A stretch of DNA of 64,000 nt from Flavobacterium sp. (lineage in GTDB: Bacteria; Bacteroidota; Bacteroidia; Flavobacteriales; Flavobacteriaceae): positions 248,001-312,000 of the forward strand of contig NZ_JAIXTJ010000024.1 of assembly GCF_027483985.1 (NCBI RefSeq), given 5' to 3'. Shown in pieces: positions 26,351-34,477 of this stretch. Within the stretch, counting starts at the first letter, position 1, and every line of letters begins with the position of its first letter. The position numbers were made by a program, and so were the translations under genes. The notes beneath the pieces were generated by a model, which saw only the letters and a program-made list of their open reading frames with translations, searched no databases and was not told where the DNA came from.

Positions 26351-27303
26351 TTTTTAAATTTAAGGATGGTCTGTAATTCGTTTAATTTTATGTCAGATTC
26401 AAAAGTAAAACCTACTGAGGTCACCGTTTGAATGTATTCTACAGAGGTTCGTTCATAACTTTCGCAAATGACAGTCATGTTTAATGATAGTAATGATAAA
26501 TCGATGGCTATTTTGTCGGAACAATTTTCAATTATATATAAAGTTCCATTTTTTGGTAAAGCATCAAAACAGTTTTTCAAAATTATTGCAGCCTTTTCAT
26601 TGTTCCAGTCGTGCAAAATTCGGGATAATATTTGTACCTCAGCCACTTTTGGAATGGCTTCAAAAAAGTTACCTTTTAGGGTTAGAACATCTTTCTTGTT
26701 AGCCTTATCTATTACTTTTTCTAGATCAAATAGGTAACAGGTTAGATTAGGATAAAATGTTTTAATTGCACTTATTGCTGCACCATAGCCACCGCCAATA
26801 TCAATAACACTATTAGCAATACTTAAGTCAATTTTATTAGGCAACTCTTTATAATCGTCTCTTGCATATTCGTACATTGCCTTATGATACTGATTTAATT
26901 TATCGGGATGATTGTTTAAATAATCGAAATAATTTTCACCATATAATTTAGTAAAGGAACTAGCTCCTGTTTGGATAGAATACTCTAAATCTTGCCACGC
27001 ATTCCAATGTTCACCAGACCAATTTAAGCACGCATATTTTAATGATTCGGGATGATTTTCTGTAAGTAATAGTGATTTTTTACTTAAAGAATACATTCCA
27101 TTTTCTTCCTTTAAAAAATCTATGTTGCGCAATACATTTAAAAGCATTGTTACTTGTTTTTCTTGTAAATTTAAACAGTCAGCAAGTTCTTTTGGGTTCA
27201 AGTCTTGTTGTTCAAGTGCCTCGAAAACACCTAATTTACAAGCCGTACTAACTGCCATATAATTCCAATGTTCGGTAAAAAAGGATTTTAATTTATCTTT
27301 CAT
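26347..27303 (-). CDS. O-methyltransferase of the acetylserotonin/small-molecule type
   Basis: 318 aa from the ATG at 27303 (MKDKLKSFFTEHWNY), chosen over an upstream in-frame ATG inside the preceding gene. The N-terminal winged-helix dimerisation domain (CKLGVFEALEQQDLNPKELA, residues about 15-90) and the SAM-binding block SVIDIGGGYGAAISAIK with downstream LSRILHDWNNEKA (catalytic HDW) are those of plant- and polyketide-type O-methyltransferases. Such enzymes methylate hydroxyls of natural products. The substrate here is unknown. Confidence 0.85.
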   Translation of the reverse strand: MKDKLKSFFTEHWNYMAVSTACKLGVFEALEQQDLNPKELADCLNLQEKQVTMLLNVLRNIDFLKEENGMYSLSKKSLLLTENHPESLKYACLNWSGEHWNAWQDLEYSIQTGASSFTKLYGENYFDYLNNHPDKLNQYHKAMYEYARDDYKELPNKIDLSIANSVIDIGGGYGAAISAIKTFYPNLTCYLFDLEKVIDKANKKDVLTLKGNFFEAIPKVAEVQILSRILHDWNNEKAAIILKNCFDALPKNGTLYIIENCSDKIAIDLSLLSLNMTVICESYERTSVEYIQTVTSVGFTFESDIKLNELQTILKFKK

Positions 27304-27859
27304 TGATTCCGTTATTAAAGGTGATGCCCGATAAGTAGTTAACCCAATTTTCTTTTGTATAAACTGTTTTATTGATACTGAAATGATAAAATGCAATCAG
27401 CATATCGTGTGTAATAAAAATGGTAGTTTCCTTTTCTTCAGAATTGTTGTTAATAAAATCTGTTAAATCTTGATTCAAGCGCTCAGGCGTTGCTACACCT
27501 GGAACCATTACTCCATTGATGAAGCTTTCGTACATTACATCAAAACCTTGTTGTAAATAAAATGCTCCTGCTGTTTTTTCATCATTAATATGAAGGCCAG
27601 GCGCACCTAGTGCTGTTGTTTGAATTATGTTAACCGCTTTGCCATATCCTTTTGCTATGTATTCTGCTGTTTGAACACAGCGCTCGACAGGACTTGTATA
27701 AATTTTAGTGATTTTACTGGTTTTTAATTTTTCTCCAAAACTTTGGGCATTCTGTTTTCCCTTTTCATTAAGTAAAACTTCATTTCCAAAGGAACCTGCT
27801 GGAATAGCATCTCTGTCTCCGTGACGGATTAGCAGTGCTGTTTTATTTATTGATTTCAT
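27293..27859 (-). CDS. Histidine phosphatase superfamily protein
   Basis: 188 aa. Catalytic RHG occurs as LLIRHGDRDAIP; the second histidine is in FITHDMLIAFY, and YTSPVERCVQTAEYI is the usual arginine block. The RHGDRD start and short length fit a small-molecule phosphatase of the branch-1 family rather than a mutase. It overlaps both neighbours (17 nt and 11 nt). Probably removes a phosphate from a sugar or intermediate of this pathway. Confidence 0.85.
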   Translation of the reverse strand: MKSINKTALLIRHGDRDAIPAGSFGNEVLLNEKGKQNAQSFGEKLKTSKITKIYTSPVERCVQTAEYIAKGYGKAVNIIQTTALGAPGLHINDEKTAGAFYLQQGFDVMYESFINGVMVPGVATPERLNQDLTDFINNNSEEKETTIFITHDMLIAFYHFSINKTVYTKENWVNYLSGITFNNGINER

Positions 27860-28532
27860 AGCGGATTGTTTTTAATTTGCTCAACATGTCAAAGTTTTTA
27901 AGGTGTAAAAAATAGGTGTTGTTGGTGATGTTCTTAAAATCTTCTTCATCCCAAATGTTTATTACAAAGTCGTTTAGCCAAAAATGTTCTAATGCCACTA
28001 TATTTTTTGGTAATACCGATTTCCAAAGAAGTTCATCATTAGGTTCAGCGACAATTGCATCAAAACTTTGCTCCATTATAGCAGCATATTTTTTATTTAG
28101 ATAGTATATAGCGCAATTTACAGTTGCCCAATAATTTTGGATTAATGTAAATTTTGGATTTTCTGTCTTTAAACATTTCTGAATGAAAACTTCATCGATT
28201 GGTTTTAAAGCATAAGTATCCCAGTCTATCCAAATTACATCATTGAATTCTTTGACTGCTTCAAACATTATCCAATGTTTCATTTTGTGTGCCGTATCTT
28301 TTAGTATTTCTATTGGAGCAGTATCAAAAATTTTGTGTACGTACAAGCCATTAGTTTTTAACACATCTGCCATTTCCTTGGAGTCCGCATAGCAAATTAA
28401 CTGTTCTCGGTACCACGGATTAATTTTTAAAGATTGTTTTAATTCAGAAATGATGTTATCGGGATAATTTGATTTACCATTTCTTGTGTAGAAATATAAA
28501 CCAGATACCAAAGTTATTGTTCGTGGTTCCAT
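27843..28532 (-). CDS. Putative GT-A-fold glycosyltransferase
   Basis: 229 aa. A DxD motif, D103-W-D105, in DVIWIDWDTYALKPIDE fits nucleotide-sugar glycosyltransferases, and the N-terminal ITLVSGLYFYTRNG and LICYADSKEM strands fit a GT-A Rossmann-like fold of the GT8/GT32 sort. No signal peptide or membrane helix. Starts directly after the fusion protein stop. Assignment rests on the DxD and general layout. Confidence 0.65.
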   Translation of the reverse strand: MEPRTITLVSGLYFYTRNGKSNYPDNIISELKQSLKINPWYREQLICYADSKEMADVLKTNGLYVHKIFDTAPIEILKDTAHKMKHWIMFEAVKEFNDVIWIDWDTYALKPIDEVFIQKCLKTENPKFTLIQNYWATVNCAIYYLNKKYAAIMEQSFDAIVAEPNDELLWKSVLPKNIVALEHFWLNDFVINIWDEEDFKNITNNTYFLHLKNFDMLSKLKTIRYEINK

Positions 28533-30827
28533 TTATGGTTTACGCATGTTACAGGTTTTACATAAATCAATAGTTTTGTAGTTTTCAACTAAATTTTTAT
28601 AATTGGTACTTTCTAAAACTTCTTTTATAGAGGTATTATTTATAGTTCCGAAATCTCCCAAGGACTTTCTTAAATTATCTGGCGCACAGCACGGTGAAAT
28701 GGTTCCGGTGGCTGAAATCCATAACTCTTTATTAAGAAAAGGGCATTCATATTCTTCTGGAACATCAGTTTGTTCGTTTTCTTGAAAAGGAATAATATTT
28801 TCTAAAATCACTTTTTCTCCATTGGGTTTTCTGAATTTTTCTTGAACATCTAGAGCTTGTGTAACATAATTGTTCCATTGTGCCATATTCTCTTTAGAAG
28901 CGCGCATCGATAGGTTTTTAATTTCTTCAAAATGCGCCCACAATTGATGTCCTTTTACTCGGTCCACTCCTAATTTTGCTGCTAGTTTTATGATGTCTGA
29001 CAATTCGTGCATGTTGTTTTCCAAAAAGGTCAATTGAAAGGTCACTCTACAAAAATAACCAGTCGATTTAAAGTATTCGTCTCGGTATTTGATAAATTCA
29101 ATTACGTTGGAAACTGCTTGGTCAAAATCAATACCTAACATCACTTTCTCTGAAGTTTCCTTGGTGGCGCCATTCCAGCTTATTTTTATATCGGTAGTGT
29201 TCGGAACGATTAATTTTGCCCACTCTAAAACCGATTTCTTTGGAAATGTACCATTGGTAGTGAGGTTTATTTTGATGTTATGCTTTTGCGATAATTCAAA
29301 TATTTTATCGAATTCCTTGTAAAGTAAAGGTTCACCCATTGTAGAGGGAATAATTTCCTTGATACCTAATTGTTCCGATTGACGGAAAATATCTTTCACC
29401 GTTTCAAAATCCATTCTTCTACGTTTAACTCCAGTTTCTTTAAAAAGCGTAGGTATGAAGTTACTGTATGGACTGTGTTCTTCACACATGATGCATTTTA
29501 AGTTGCAATCTTCAGGATTGGTGTCAATTGTCACTCGCCAAAGCGTACTTTGATTTAATACACTGTTATATAATGAAACCAAACTAGAGCAATGCTTTTG
29601 AATAGTAGGAACACTACCATTTTCCGAAAATAAATACCCTTTTTCGCCTAAACGTTTCATTTCTTGTGGATTATTAATTGCAAATTCTAATTGTTCAGTA
29701 AGCGAATTAGTATATCTATGTTCAAATAACAATCCGTTTACTTTGTGTTGTACATATTCTTTCATTCCACCAAAATCAGCCGTAATTACTGGAACGTTGC
29801 ACGATTGCGCTTCATGAATAACTAAGGGTGAATTTTCTCCCCAAATAGAAGGAACTACTATACAATCTACTTTTGCAAAAACTTCGTCGGCTAAGTTCTG
29901 ATTGATGTATTCGCCTTTGAATTCGATTTTGTTTTTAGATTTAGAAGTAAGTACCTTCAACGATTGTGTACTTTGTCCGTTTTCTCTACCAAATATTTTT
30001 AATACTGCTGGTTGTTCTATTTTTGCGAACGCTTCGATTAACAAATTAATTCCTTTTGCTGGAATATGTGTTCCAATATATCCGAAAGTATAAGGTTTAG
30101 ATGCATTAAATTTGCTTGTTGGCGTTAAATATTCTGTTGGAAAACCATAATCAAGATAAATGATTTTGTTTTCTGATACCTTAAATTCGTTAATGAATCG
30201 ATCTCTTAAATAATTGGATGGCGCTATGAATAAATCTACTTTATCAATAATACTCTTGGTTTCTTCCATACGGTTACCAATCCAATTGGTCCAATTAGAA
30301 ACTTCTTGTTGTCGCTCGCTTTCTTTTCCACTAAAATATACCTCATAGCAACTGGTAGCACACTTTTGATTTTCTTGTTCCGTGCACAATTGAAAGTTAT
30401 TTTCTTTGCCAATACTTCTAGTCAAGAACTGACCTCGCGGACACATCAACCAAAAATCATGTAATGTAAAAACTATTGGAATATTTAATTTATTTAGAAC
30501 ATCAACAATACCTGTGGATAAATGATTGAGATGCCCAATATGCGCTACATTAGGTTTTATTTTCTTAATTAAATCTTCAAAAGCGCTATCGATTTGTTGG
30601 TGTAAGTACCCATCTTTTCCTTGAGGGTTATTAACAAAGTATAAGTTTAAGTTTTCGTCTATTTTCTGATATCTAATCTCAAAATCTGGTGTATAAGGAT
30701 TTTCTTCACGAGTGAAAACAGAAACTTTATGTTCTTTAGATAATTCATTGCAGATAGATTGGCTGTAAACTTCTGAACCTGCATTATAGTTTGGCGGATA
30801 ACCGTGTATTATTTTAAGAATGTGCAT
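28533..30827 (-). CDS. Fusion protein: GT4 glycosyltransferase + radical SAM/SPASM
   Basis: 764 aa. Residues 1-~425 form a GT-B glycosyltransferase 4 (GSEVYSQSICNEL near the N-terminus, YIGTHIPAKGINLLIEAF, and PSIWGENSPLVIHEAQSCNVPVI with the EX7E-type donor site). Residues ~430-764 are a radical SAM enzyme with the C441-NLK-C445-IM-C448 cluster motif and a C-terminal SPASM-like domain (C695, C713, C714, C756, C759). SPASM proteins often act on peptides. The junction is inside one open frame without a stop or frameshift. It follows the 66-aa peptide gene by 11 nt. Confidence 0.9.
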   Translation of the reverse strand: MHILKIIHGYPPNYNAGSEVYSQSICNELSKEHKVSVFTREENPYTPDFEIRYQKIDENLNLYFVNNPQGKDGYLHQQIDSAFEDLIKKIKPNVAHIGHLNHLSTGIVDVLNKLNIPIVFTLHDFWLMCPRGQFLTRSIGKENNFQLCTEQENQKCATSCYEVYFSGKESERQQEVSNWTNWIGNRMEETKSIIDKVDLFIAPSNYLRDRFINEFKVSENKIIYLDYGFPTEYLTPTSKFNASKPYTFGYIGTHIPAKGINLLIEAFAKIEQPAVLKIFGRENGQSTQSLKVLTSKSKNKIEFKGEYINQNLADEVFAKVDCIVVPSIWGENSPLVIHEAQSCNVPVITADFGGMKEYVQHKVNGLLFEHRYTNSLTEQLEFAINNPQEMKRLGEKGYLFSENGSVPTIQKHCSSLVSLYNSVLNQSTLWRVTIDTNPEDCNLKCIMCEEHSPYSNFIPTLFKETGVKRRRMDFETVKDIFRQSEQLGIKEIIPSTMGEPLLYKEFDKIFELSQKHNIKINLTTNGTFPKKSVLEWAKLIVPNTTDIKISWNGATKETSEKVMLGIDFDQAVSNVIEFIKYRDEYFKSTGYFCRVTFQLTFLENNMHELSDIIKLAAKLGVDRVKGHQLWAHFEEIKNLSMRASKENMAQWNNYVTQALDVQEKFRKPNGEKVILENIIPFQENEQTDVPEEYECPFLNKELWISATGTISPCCAPDNLRKSLGDFGTINNTSIKEVLESTNYKNLVENYKTIDLCKTCNMRKP

Positions 30828-30838
30828 TTATATTTTTG

Positions 30839-31039
30839 TTAGTCGAAGTTATCAAATTCAAAACCATCATAATTATACTCCCGATCCTTTAAATCTTGTT
30901 GATAATAGAAATCATCTAGTTCGTCATCCAACAAATCATTATCGTTTTCAATTGAGCTAAAATAGGATTCTTTTTTAAAATTCAATTGTAGTTCTTCTAA
31001 AGAATTATTGTTTTCTGGTTTAAAACTTAGGTTTATCAT
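30839..31039 (-). CDS. Small acidic peptide with aromatic C-terminus (66 aa), candidate precursor
   Basis: Strongly acidic in its second half, ending in alternating aromatic and acidic/amide residues (REYNYDGFEFDNFD). The N-terminal half (SLEELQLNFKKESYFSS) could be a leader. It sits between another tiny gene and the GT4-radical-SAM fusion with gaps of 18 and 11 nt. Size, composition and location fit a precursor of a ribosomally made, modified peptide, but no known precursor family was recognised. Confidence 0.55.
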   Translation of the reverse strand: MINLSFKPENNNSLEELQLNFKKESYFSSIENDNDLLDDELDDFYYQQDLKDREYNYDGFEFDNFD

Positions 31040-31057
31040 ACTTCTAGTTTATTATTT

Positions 31058-31201
31058 TTATTTCTTGTTGTTTGATTTTTGTTGGATTGGATTTAACTGT
31101 TTTCCTCTATTGCCTTGATTTTTATCGTAGGTCGTATTAGTACCTTTAGTTTCTGTATTAGGATTTTTAATGTCCGCCTTGTGGTTTGATGTTTTTTTCA
31201 T
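31058..31201 (-). CDS. Very small Lys/Asn-rich protein (47 aa)
   Basis: MKKTSNHKADIKNPNTETKG followed by NTTYDKNQGNRGKQLNP and a lysine-rich end; no hydrophobic segment, probably disordered. It starts 13 nt after the 99-aa gene and ends 18 nt before the 66-aa peptide gene. Intact frame with normal codon use for the neighbourhood. Function unknown. Confidence 0.5.
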   Translation of the reverse strand: MKKTSNHKADIKNPNTETKGTNTTYDKNQGNRGKQLNPIQQKSNNKK

Positions 31202-31214
31202 TGTTTATAATTTA

Positions 31215-31514
31215 TTAATATATAAGTTGATAATGTACTTTGTCTTGATTATTGAATAGATAATTCGGATGATCACACCAATAAGCAGTGACCAAAAGTT
31301 TTTGTTTGATGATGATAATTAAACACATTTTATCACTTTTAAGAACTCGGTTCTTTTTTAGAAAAGAGGGCATGACCAGTACTACATCTTTTTCACAAAA
31401 AGTACAACCTACATAGGGAAGTATTTTAAGCAGCAGCTCGTCATTTATTGTTCTATCCCATTGACTGTGCAAGAAATGGTCTGATTTTTTGAAGTCTAAA
31501 ATTTTAGTTGTCAT
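31215..31514 (-). CDS. Hypothetical protein (99 aa), first gene of the operon
   Basis: Small soluble protein with alternating beta-strand-like stretches (KDVVLVMPSFLKK, MCLIIIIKQKLLVTAYWCD) and an N-terminal HSQWDRTINDELL helix. This layout loosely recalls small RNase-toxin-like folds (DUF4258-like), but catalytic residues cannot be assigned. Two cysteines in VGCTFCEKD. It is the promoter-proximal gene, 154 nt from the divergent sigma-54 activator. Confidence 0.5.
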   Translation of the reverse strand: MTTKILDFKKSDHFLHSQWDRTINDELLLKILPYVGCTFCEKDVVLVMPSFLKKNRVLKSDKMCLIIIIKQKLLVTAYWCDHPNYLFNNQDKVHYQLIY

Positions 31515-31543
31515 GATTAAGTTAAGATTGTTACTTATAGTAT

Positions 31544-31560
31544 TATAAATAGTGTGCCAA
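31544..31560 (-). promoter_or_regulatory. Candidate sigma-54 promoter (-24 element good, -12 poor)
   Basis: The minus strand reads TTGGCAC (31560-31554), a perfect -24 element, then ACTAT and TTAT where the -12 element TTGC is expected; the GC is replaced by AT. It lies 40-45 nt upstream of the 99-aa gene start, in the gap next to a sigma-54 activator gene. Confidence 0.35.
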
Positions 31561-31668
31561 AAAATTATGATAATTACTAAGTGATTGAATAGTAGTAAAT
31601 TAAAAAATATTTCATTTTTTTAATAAAGTAATTTATTTCTCTAAAAGATAATTTATTACCTTTATGAT

Positions 31669-33459
31669 ATGAAAAATATTTATATCACTTGGCATTATAC
31701 CAATTACGGAGTTGCTTATTTAAAACATATTTTAAGTCAATTTTATTTAGATGATAAAATTCCAAACCCTATTCATTATGAGAATTTAAATCAGGAGGCA
31801 TTAAATGAGACTTTTAATCAGACCGCTACTCAAGGTTTTGTTTTTGATGAAATTATTTACTTAACGGCACCTCAAAAAACTTATGATAGTCTTTCTAGTA
31901 GGCGTTTTACGCACAAGAAAAACATTTTAGATGATGATACAATTAAAAATTTAGGGCTTTCAGAAATATATGATTCAATTTTAGAAAATGAGGATGTTTG
32001 CTATAAAATTGAAAAAGAACTCGATTTTGTAGCAGTAAATTTTCCTGATCAACTTCTTGCCTTTCAAAGTAACCTTTGGAGAAATATTAACCATTATTCG
32101 ATTGATGAGCAAATAAAATGGTTAAATGACTACTCTAATTTTAAGACTATTTATCCCAATAAATTAAAAGTTATTGAGTTGTCTGTCGATGATTTAAGAA
32201 ATGAAAAACAAATATCTGACGCGTTAAGTAATTGGATTGTAGGTTATTTTGATAAAAATAAGAATGTACAACCCATAATAAATGTCTCATTAGGAAGTAG
32301 CGAAACTCAGGTGGTTTGGCACATTTTGTCGGAATCTTTCCAATTACCCGATAAAGCACGATTTATTAAAACCTATGATGATAAGAATGATTTCTTAGAT
32401 AAAAGATTTAAACGCTTTTCGATAAAAGAAATTCCCACCAACTTAATCTCAGATATAGGTTCTAACTTTAAAATTTATAAAGATCCTAAATCAAAATCGA
32501 GAGAATTGGTAAATCTAAAAATAAAAACTTTTATCAATTCAGGATTTTCCATTTTGTTACTTGGTGAAAGAGGAATTGGGAAATCTCAAATTGCGAATGA
32601 ATCTGTAGAAAAGCATAAAAAAGAAAATTTTAAACAAGCCAATTGTGCTTCTTTTGATGAAGATAGTAAAGCAGAAGCAGAGTTGTTTGGTTATACTAAA
32701 GGCGCTTTTACTGGTGCTACCTCAGATAAAAATGGATTGTTGGAAGAGGCAAATGGTGGTGTATTGTTTCTTGATGAAATTCATCATTTATCAAAAATTG
32801 TACAAGCTAAATTGATGAAAGCTTTGCAAACTGATCGAGATAACAATATGTCCATTCGAAGATTGGGAAGTACTGATGAGATTAAAATTTCATGTCGTCT
32901 TATTTTTGCTACCAATCGAACGATAGCGGAGTTAAAAAAGGATTTATTGCCCGATTTCTACGACAGAATTGTACAGCATGTTATTACAATTCCTGCACTT
33001 CGGGAAACTGCCGAAGATAGAATAGAGGATTGGAAAAGAATTTGGAATCATCTTAAATTTAAAGGTCATCCCGAGGCACCATCTGATACTAATTTAAACA
33101 AGTGGTTAAGGCAACTACCGCTTTATGGTAATTATCGAGACTTACAGAAGATTGCGATGTACTATAATGCTTTTCAGTCTTTTGATGACGCTACAAAAGT
33201 TTTATTAGAAGAAAAAACCGCTTTTGATTATGCTAAAAATGAATTTGAAAAATATCATTCCCCAGAAGTTGATGTAAATAAACCAAAATACTTTGATGAA
33301 AATTTGACTACAAAAGATATGATCGCAAATTTCAAATTTGATTTACAAGTTTGGGCAATTGATAAGTTTAAAGGACGAAAAAAAGCTATTTTGCATTTTA
33401 AAAATTTGGGCGATACGATAACAGAAAAAACACTGGATAATTGGAAAAATAGAAACTAA
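31669..33459 (+). CDS. RtcR-like sigma-54-dependent activator with CARF-like N-terminal domain
   Basis: 596 aa. The AAA+ domain (about 275-510) has Walker A GERGIGKS (299-306), the sigma-54 contact loop GAFTGA (345-350) and Walker B VLFLDE (365-370). The ~255-residue N-terminal region begins with a Rossmann-like strand and contains INVSLGSSETQVVW (204-217), resembling the nucleotide-pocket motif of CARF domains as in RtcR. The C-terminus (GRKKAILHFKNLGDTITEKT) may be a diverged Fis-like HTH. It is divergent from the peptide/radical-SAM operon and presumably switches it on in response to a nucleotide or RNA-derived signal. Confidence 0.85.
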   Translation: MKNIYITWHYTNYGVAYLKHILSQFYLDDKIPNPIHYENLNQEALNETFNQTATQGFVFDEIIYLTAPQKTYDSLSSRRFTHKKNILDDDTIKNLGLSEIYDSILENEDVCYKIEKELDFVAVNFPDQLLAFQSNLWRNINHYSIDEQIKWLNDYSNFKTIYPNKLKVIELSVDDLRNEKQISDALSNWIVGYFDKNKNVQPIINVSLGSSETQVVWHILSESFQLPDKARFIKTYDDKNDFLDKRFKRFSIKEIPTNLISDIGSNFKIYKDPKSKSRELVNLKIKTFINSGFSILLLGERGIGKSQIANESVEKHKKENFKQANCASFDEDSKAEAELFGYTKGAFTGATSDKNGLLEEANGGVLFLDEIHHLSKIVQAKLMKALQTDRDNNMSIRRLGSTDEIKISCRLIFATNRTIAELKKDLLPDFYDRIVQHVITIPALRETAEDRIEDWKRIWNHLKFKGHPEAPSDTNLNKWLRQLPLYGNYRDLQKIAMYYNAFQSFDDATKVLLEEKTAFDYAKNEFEKYHSPEVDVNKPKYFDENLTTKDMIANFKFDLQVWAIDKFKGRKKAILHFKNLGDTITEKTLDNWKNRN

Positions 33460-33642
33460 TTTTTAAATTATATGTATAGATTTTTTAATCAAATTTATTG
33501 GCTAGTTTTTGTAGCCGAAATTGTTTTAAAAACTTAGTTTTTCCTAAAATAGGTAGGCTAAAATTAAATTTTCATCACCACACCAACCACAACTTCACGT
33601 TTTGTACTTTTACAACTTTACGAACCCAGTTAGTTTCTTTTT

Positions 33643-34341
33643 ATGAATGTAGCCTTTCCCGATCACCCACAAATTGCCGTTGTTAGTTCTTTTTTGGAGC
33701 TTACTGCTACTGAATTTGAAGGAACTACTAATGCCTTGTGTTGGCATCGAAGGTTGGAAGGCGATTTTGAAGAATTGGTTAGTAAGTTGACGCTGCAAGA
33801 GTCGGTTACGGAAGTTAGTTTGGAAGTCCTTAGGGCATTGCAATTGTCAGTACAAGGCAACCTTGCCAGAGCTATTATTTTGAGAGATTTGCAGGCTTTA
33901 ACAGCTATCGGAGCTGCGCCTGTGCTCAATTTAATACGATGTTACGAGCGTGATACTGATTTTGATTTTATTGCGACGGATGTGTATTCTTTTCACGTGG
34001 ATCGTTCGCCTGTGGCTACGGACACTTTTTTGTGTACGTATCACGGCGCACCAAGTGATCTTATTGCGAACGACCAAGCGGTTTTAAAAGTGGAAGTGCC
34101 CGAAATTAGGGAGCAATTGAAAGGGTTGCATCAAGGTACGGCCGCCGAATTTGAGGACTTTTTGAAGGATAATTATTTTGATTTGCATTACCAAGCGTTA
34201 CCCAATGCTGCTACAGTATCTTTAGGAACGGGACACCTGTGGCGTTTGGCTGTCGATCATCCTACGCAAGCGGTGTTGCCTTGTATTCACCGTGCGCCAG
34301 TAGAAGCGGATGGTGGGTTGCGGTTGTTGTTGATTTGTTAA
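33643..34341 (+). CDS. DUF1826-family protein
   Basis: 232 aa, no signal peptide. DUF1826 blocks are FHVDRSPVATDTFLCTYHGAP, LGTGHLWRLAV and CIHRAPVEADGGLRLLL. The conserved FHxD and C-terminal H residues suggest a metal-centred beta-sandwich. Members are often found with zinc-homeostasis GTPases in other bacteria, but no such partner is here. The gene is less AT-rich than its neighbours, a possible sign of separate origin. Confidence 0.75.
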   Translation: MNVAFPDHPQIAVVSSFLELTATEFEGTTNALCWHRRLEGDFEELVSKLTLQESVTEVSLEVLRALQLSVQGNLARAIILRDLQALTAIGAAPVLNLIRCYERDTDFDFIATDVYSFHVDRSPVATDTFLCTYHGAPSDLIANDQAVLKVEVPEIREQLKGLHQGTAAEFEDFLKDNYFDLHYQALPNAATVSLGTGHLWRLAVDHPTQAVLPCIHRAPVEADGGLRLLLIC

Positions 34342-34360
34342 TTTTTTCGACTAAACCCTT

Positions 34361-34409
34361 GCAGCGATAACCCTCGCAGCGATTGAAACGCAGCGAGGGT
34401 TATCGCTGC
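34361..34409. repeat. Large imperfect palindrome between convergent genes
   Basis: Arms of 21 nt (34361-34381 and 34389-34409; GCAGCGATAACCCTCGC core) pair with one mismatch around a 7-nt loop. GC-rich against an AT-rich background and without a T run, so it looks like a REP-type element, though it may also stop both converging transcripts. Confidence 0.8.
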
Positions 34410-34477
34410 CAAGGTTATGGTGTTTTTATAGCTGCTGTATTTTGTTGTTAGATTACTTTTAAATCAGCTGCTGTTTT

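Noticed and set aside
28533..31514. Graspetide ('grasp-with-spasm') cluster
   Set aside because: No ATP-grasp ligase gene and no characteristic precursor repeats are present; the SPASM enzyme is a glycosyltransferase fusion instead.
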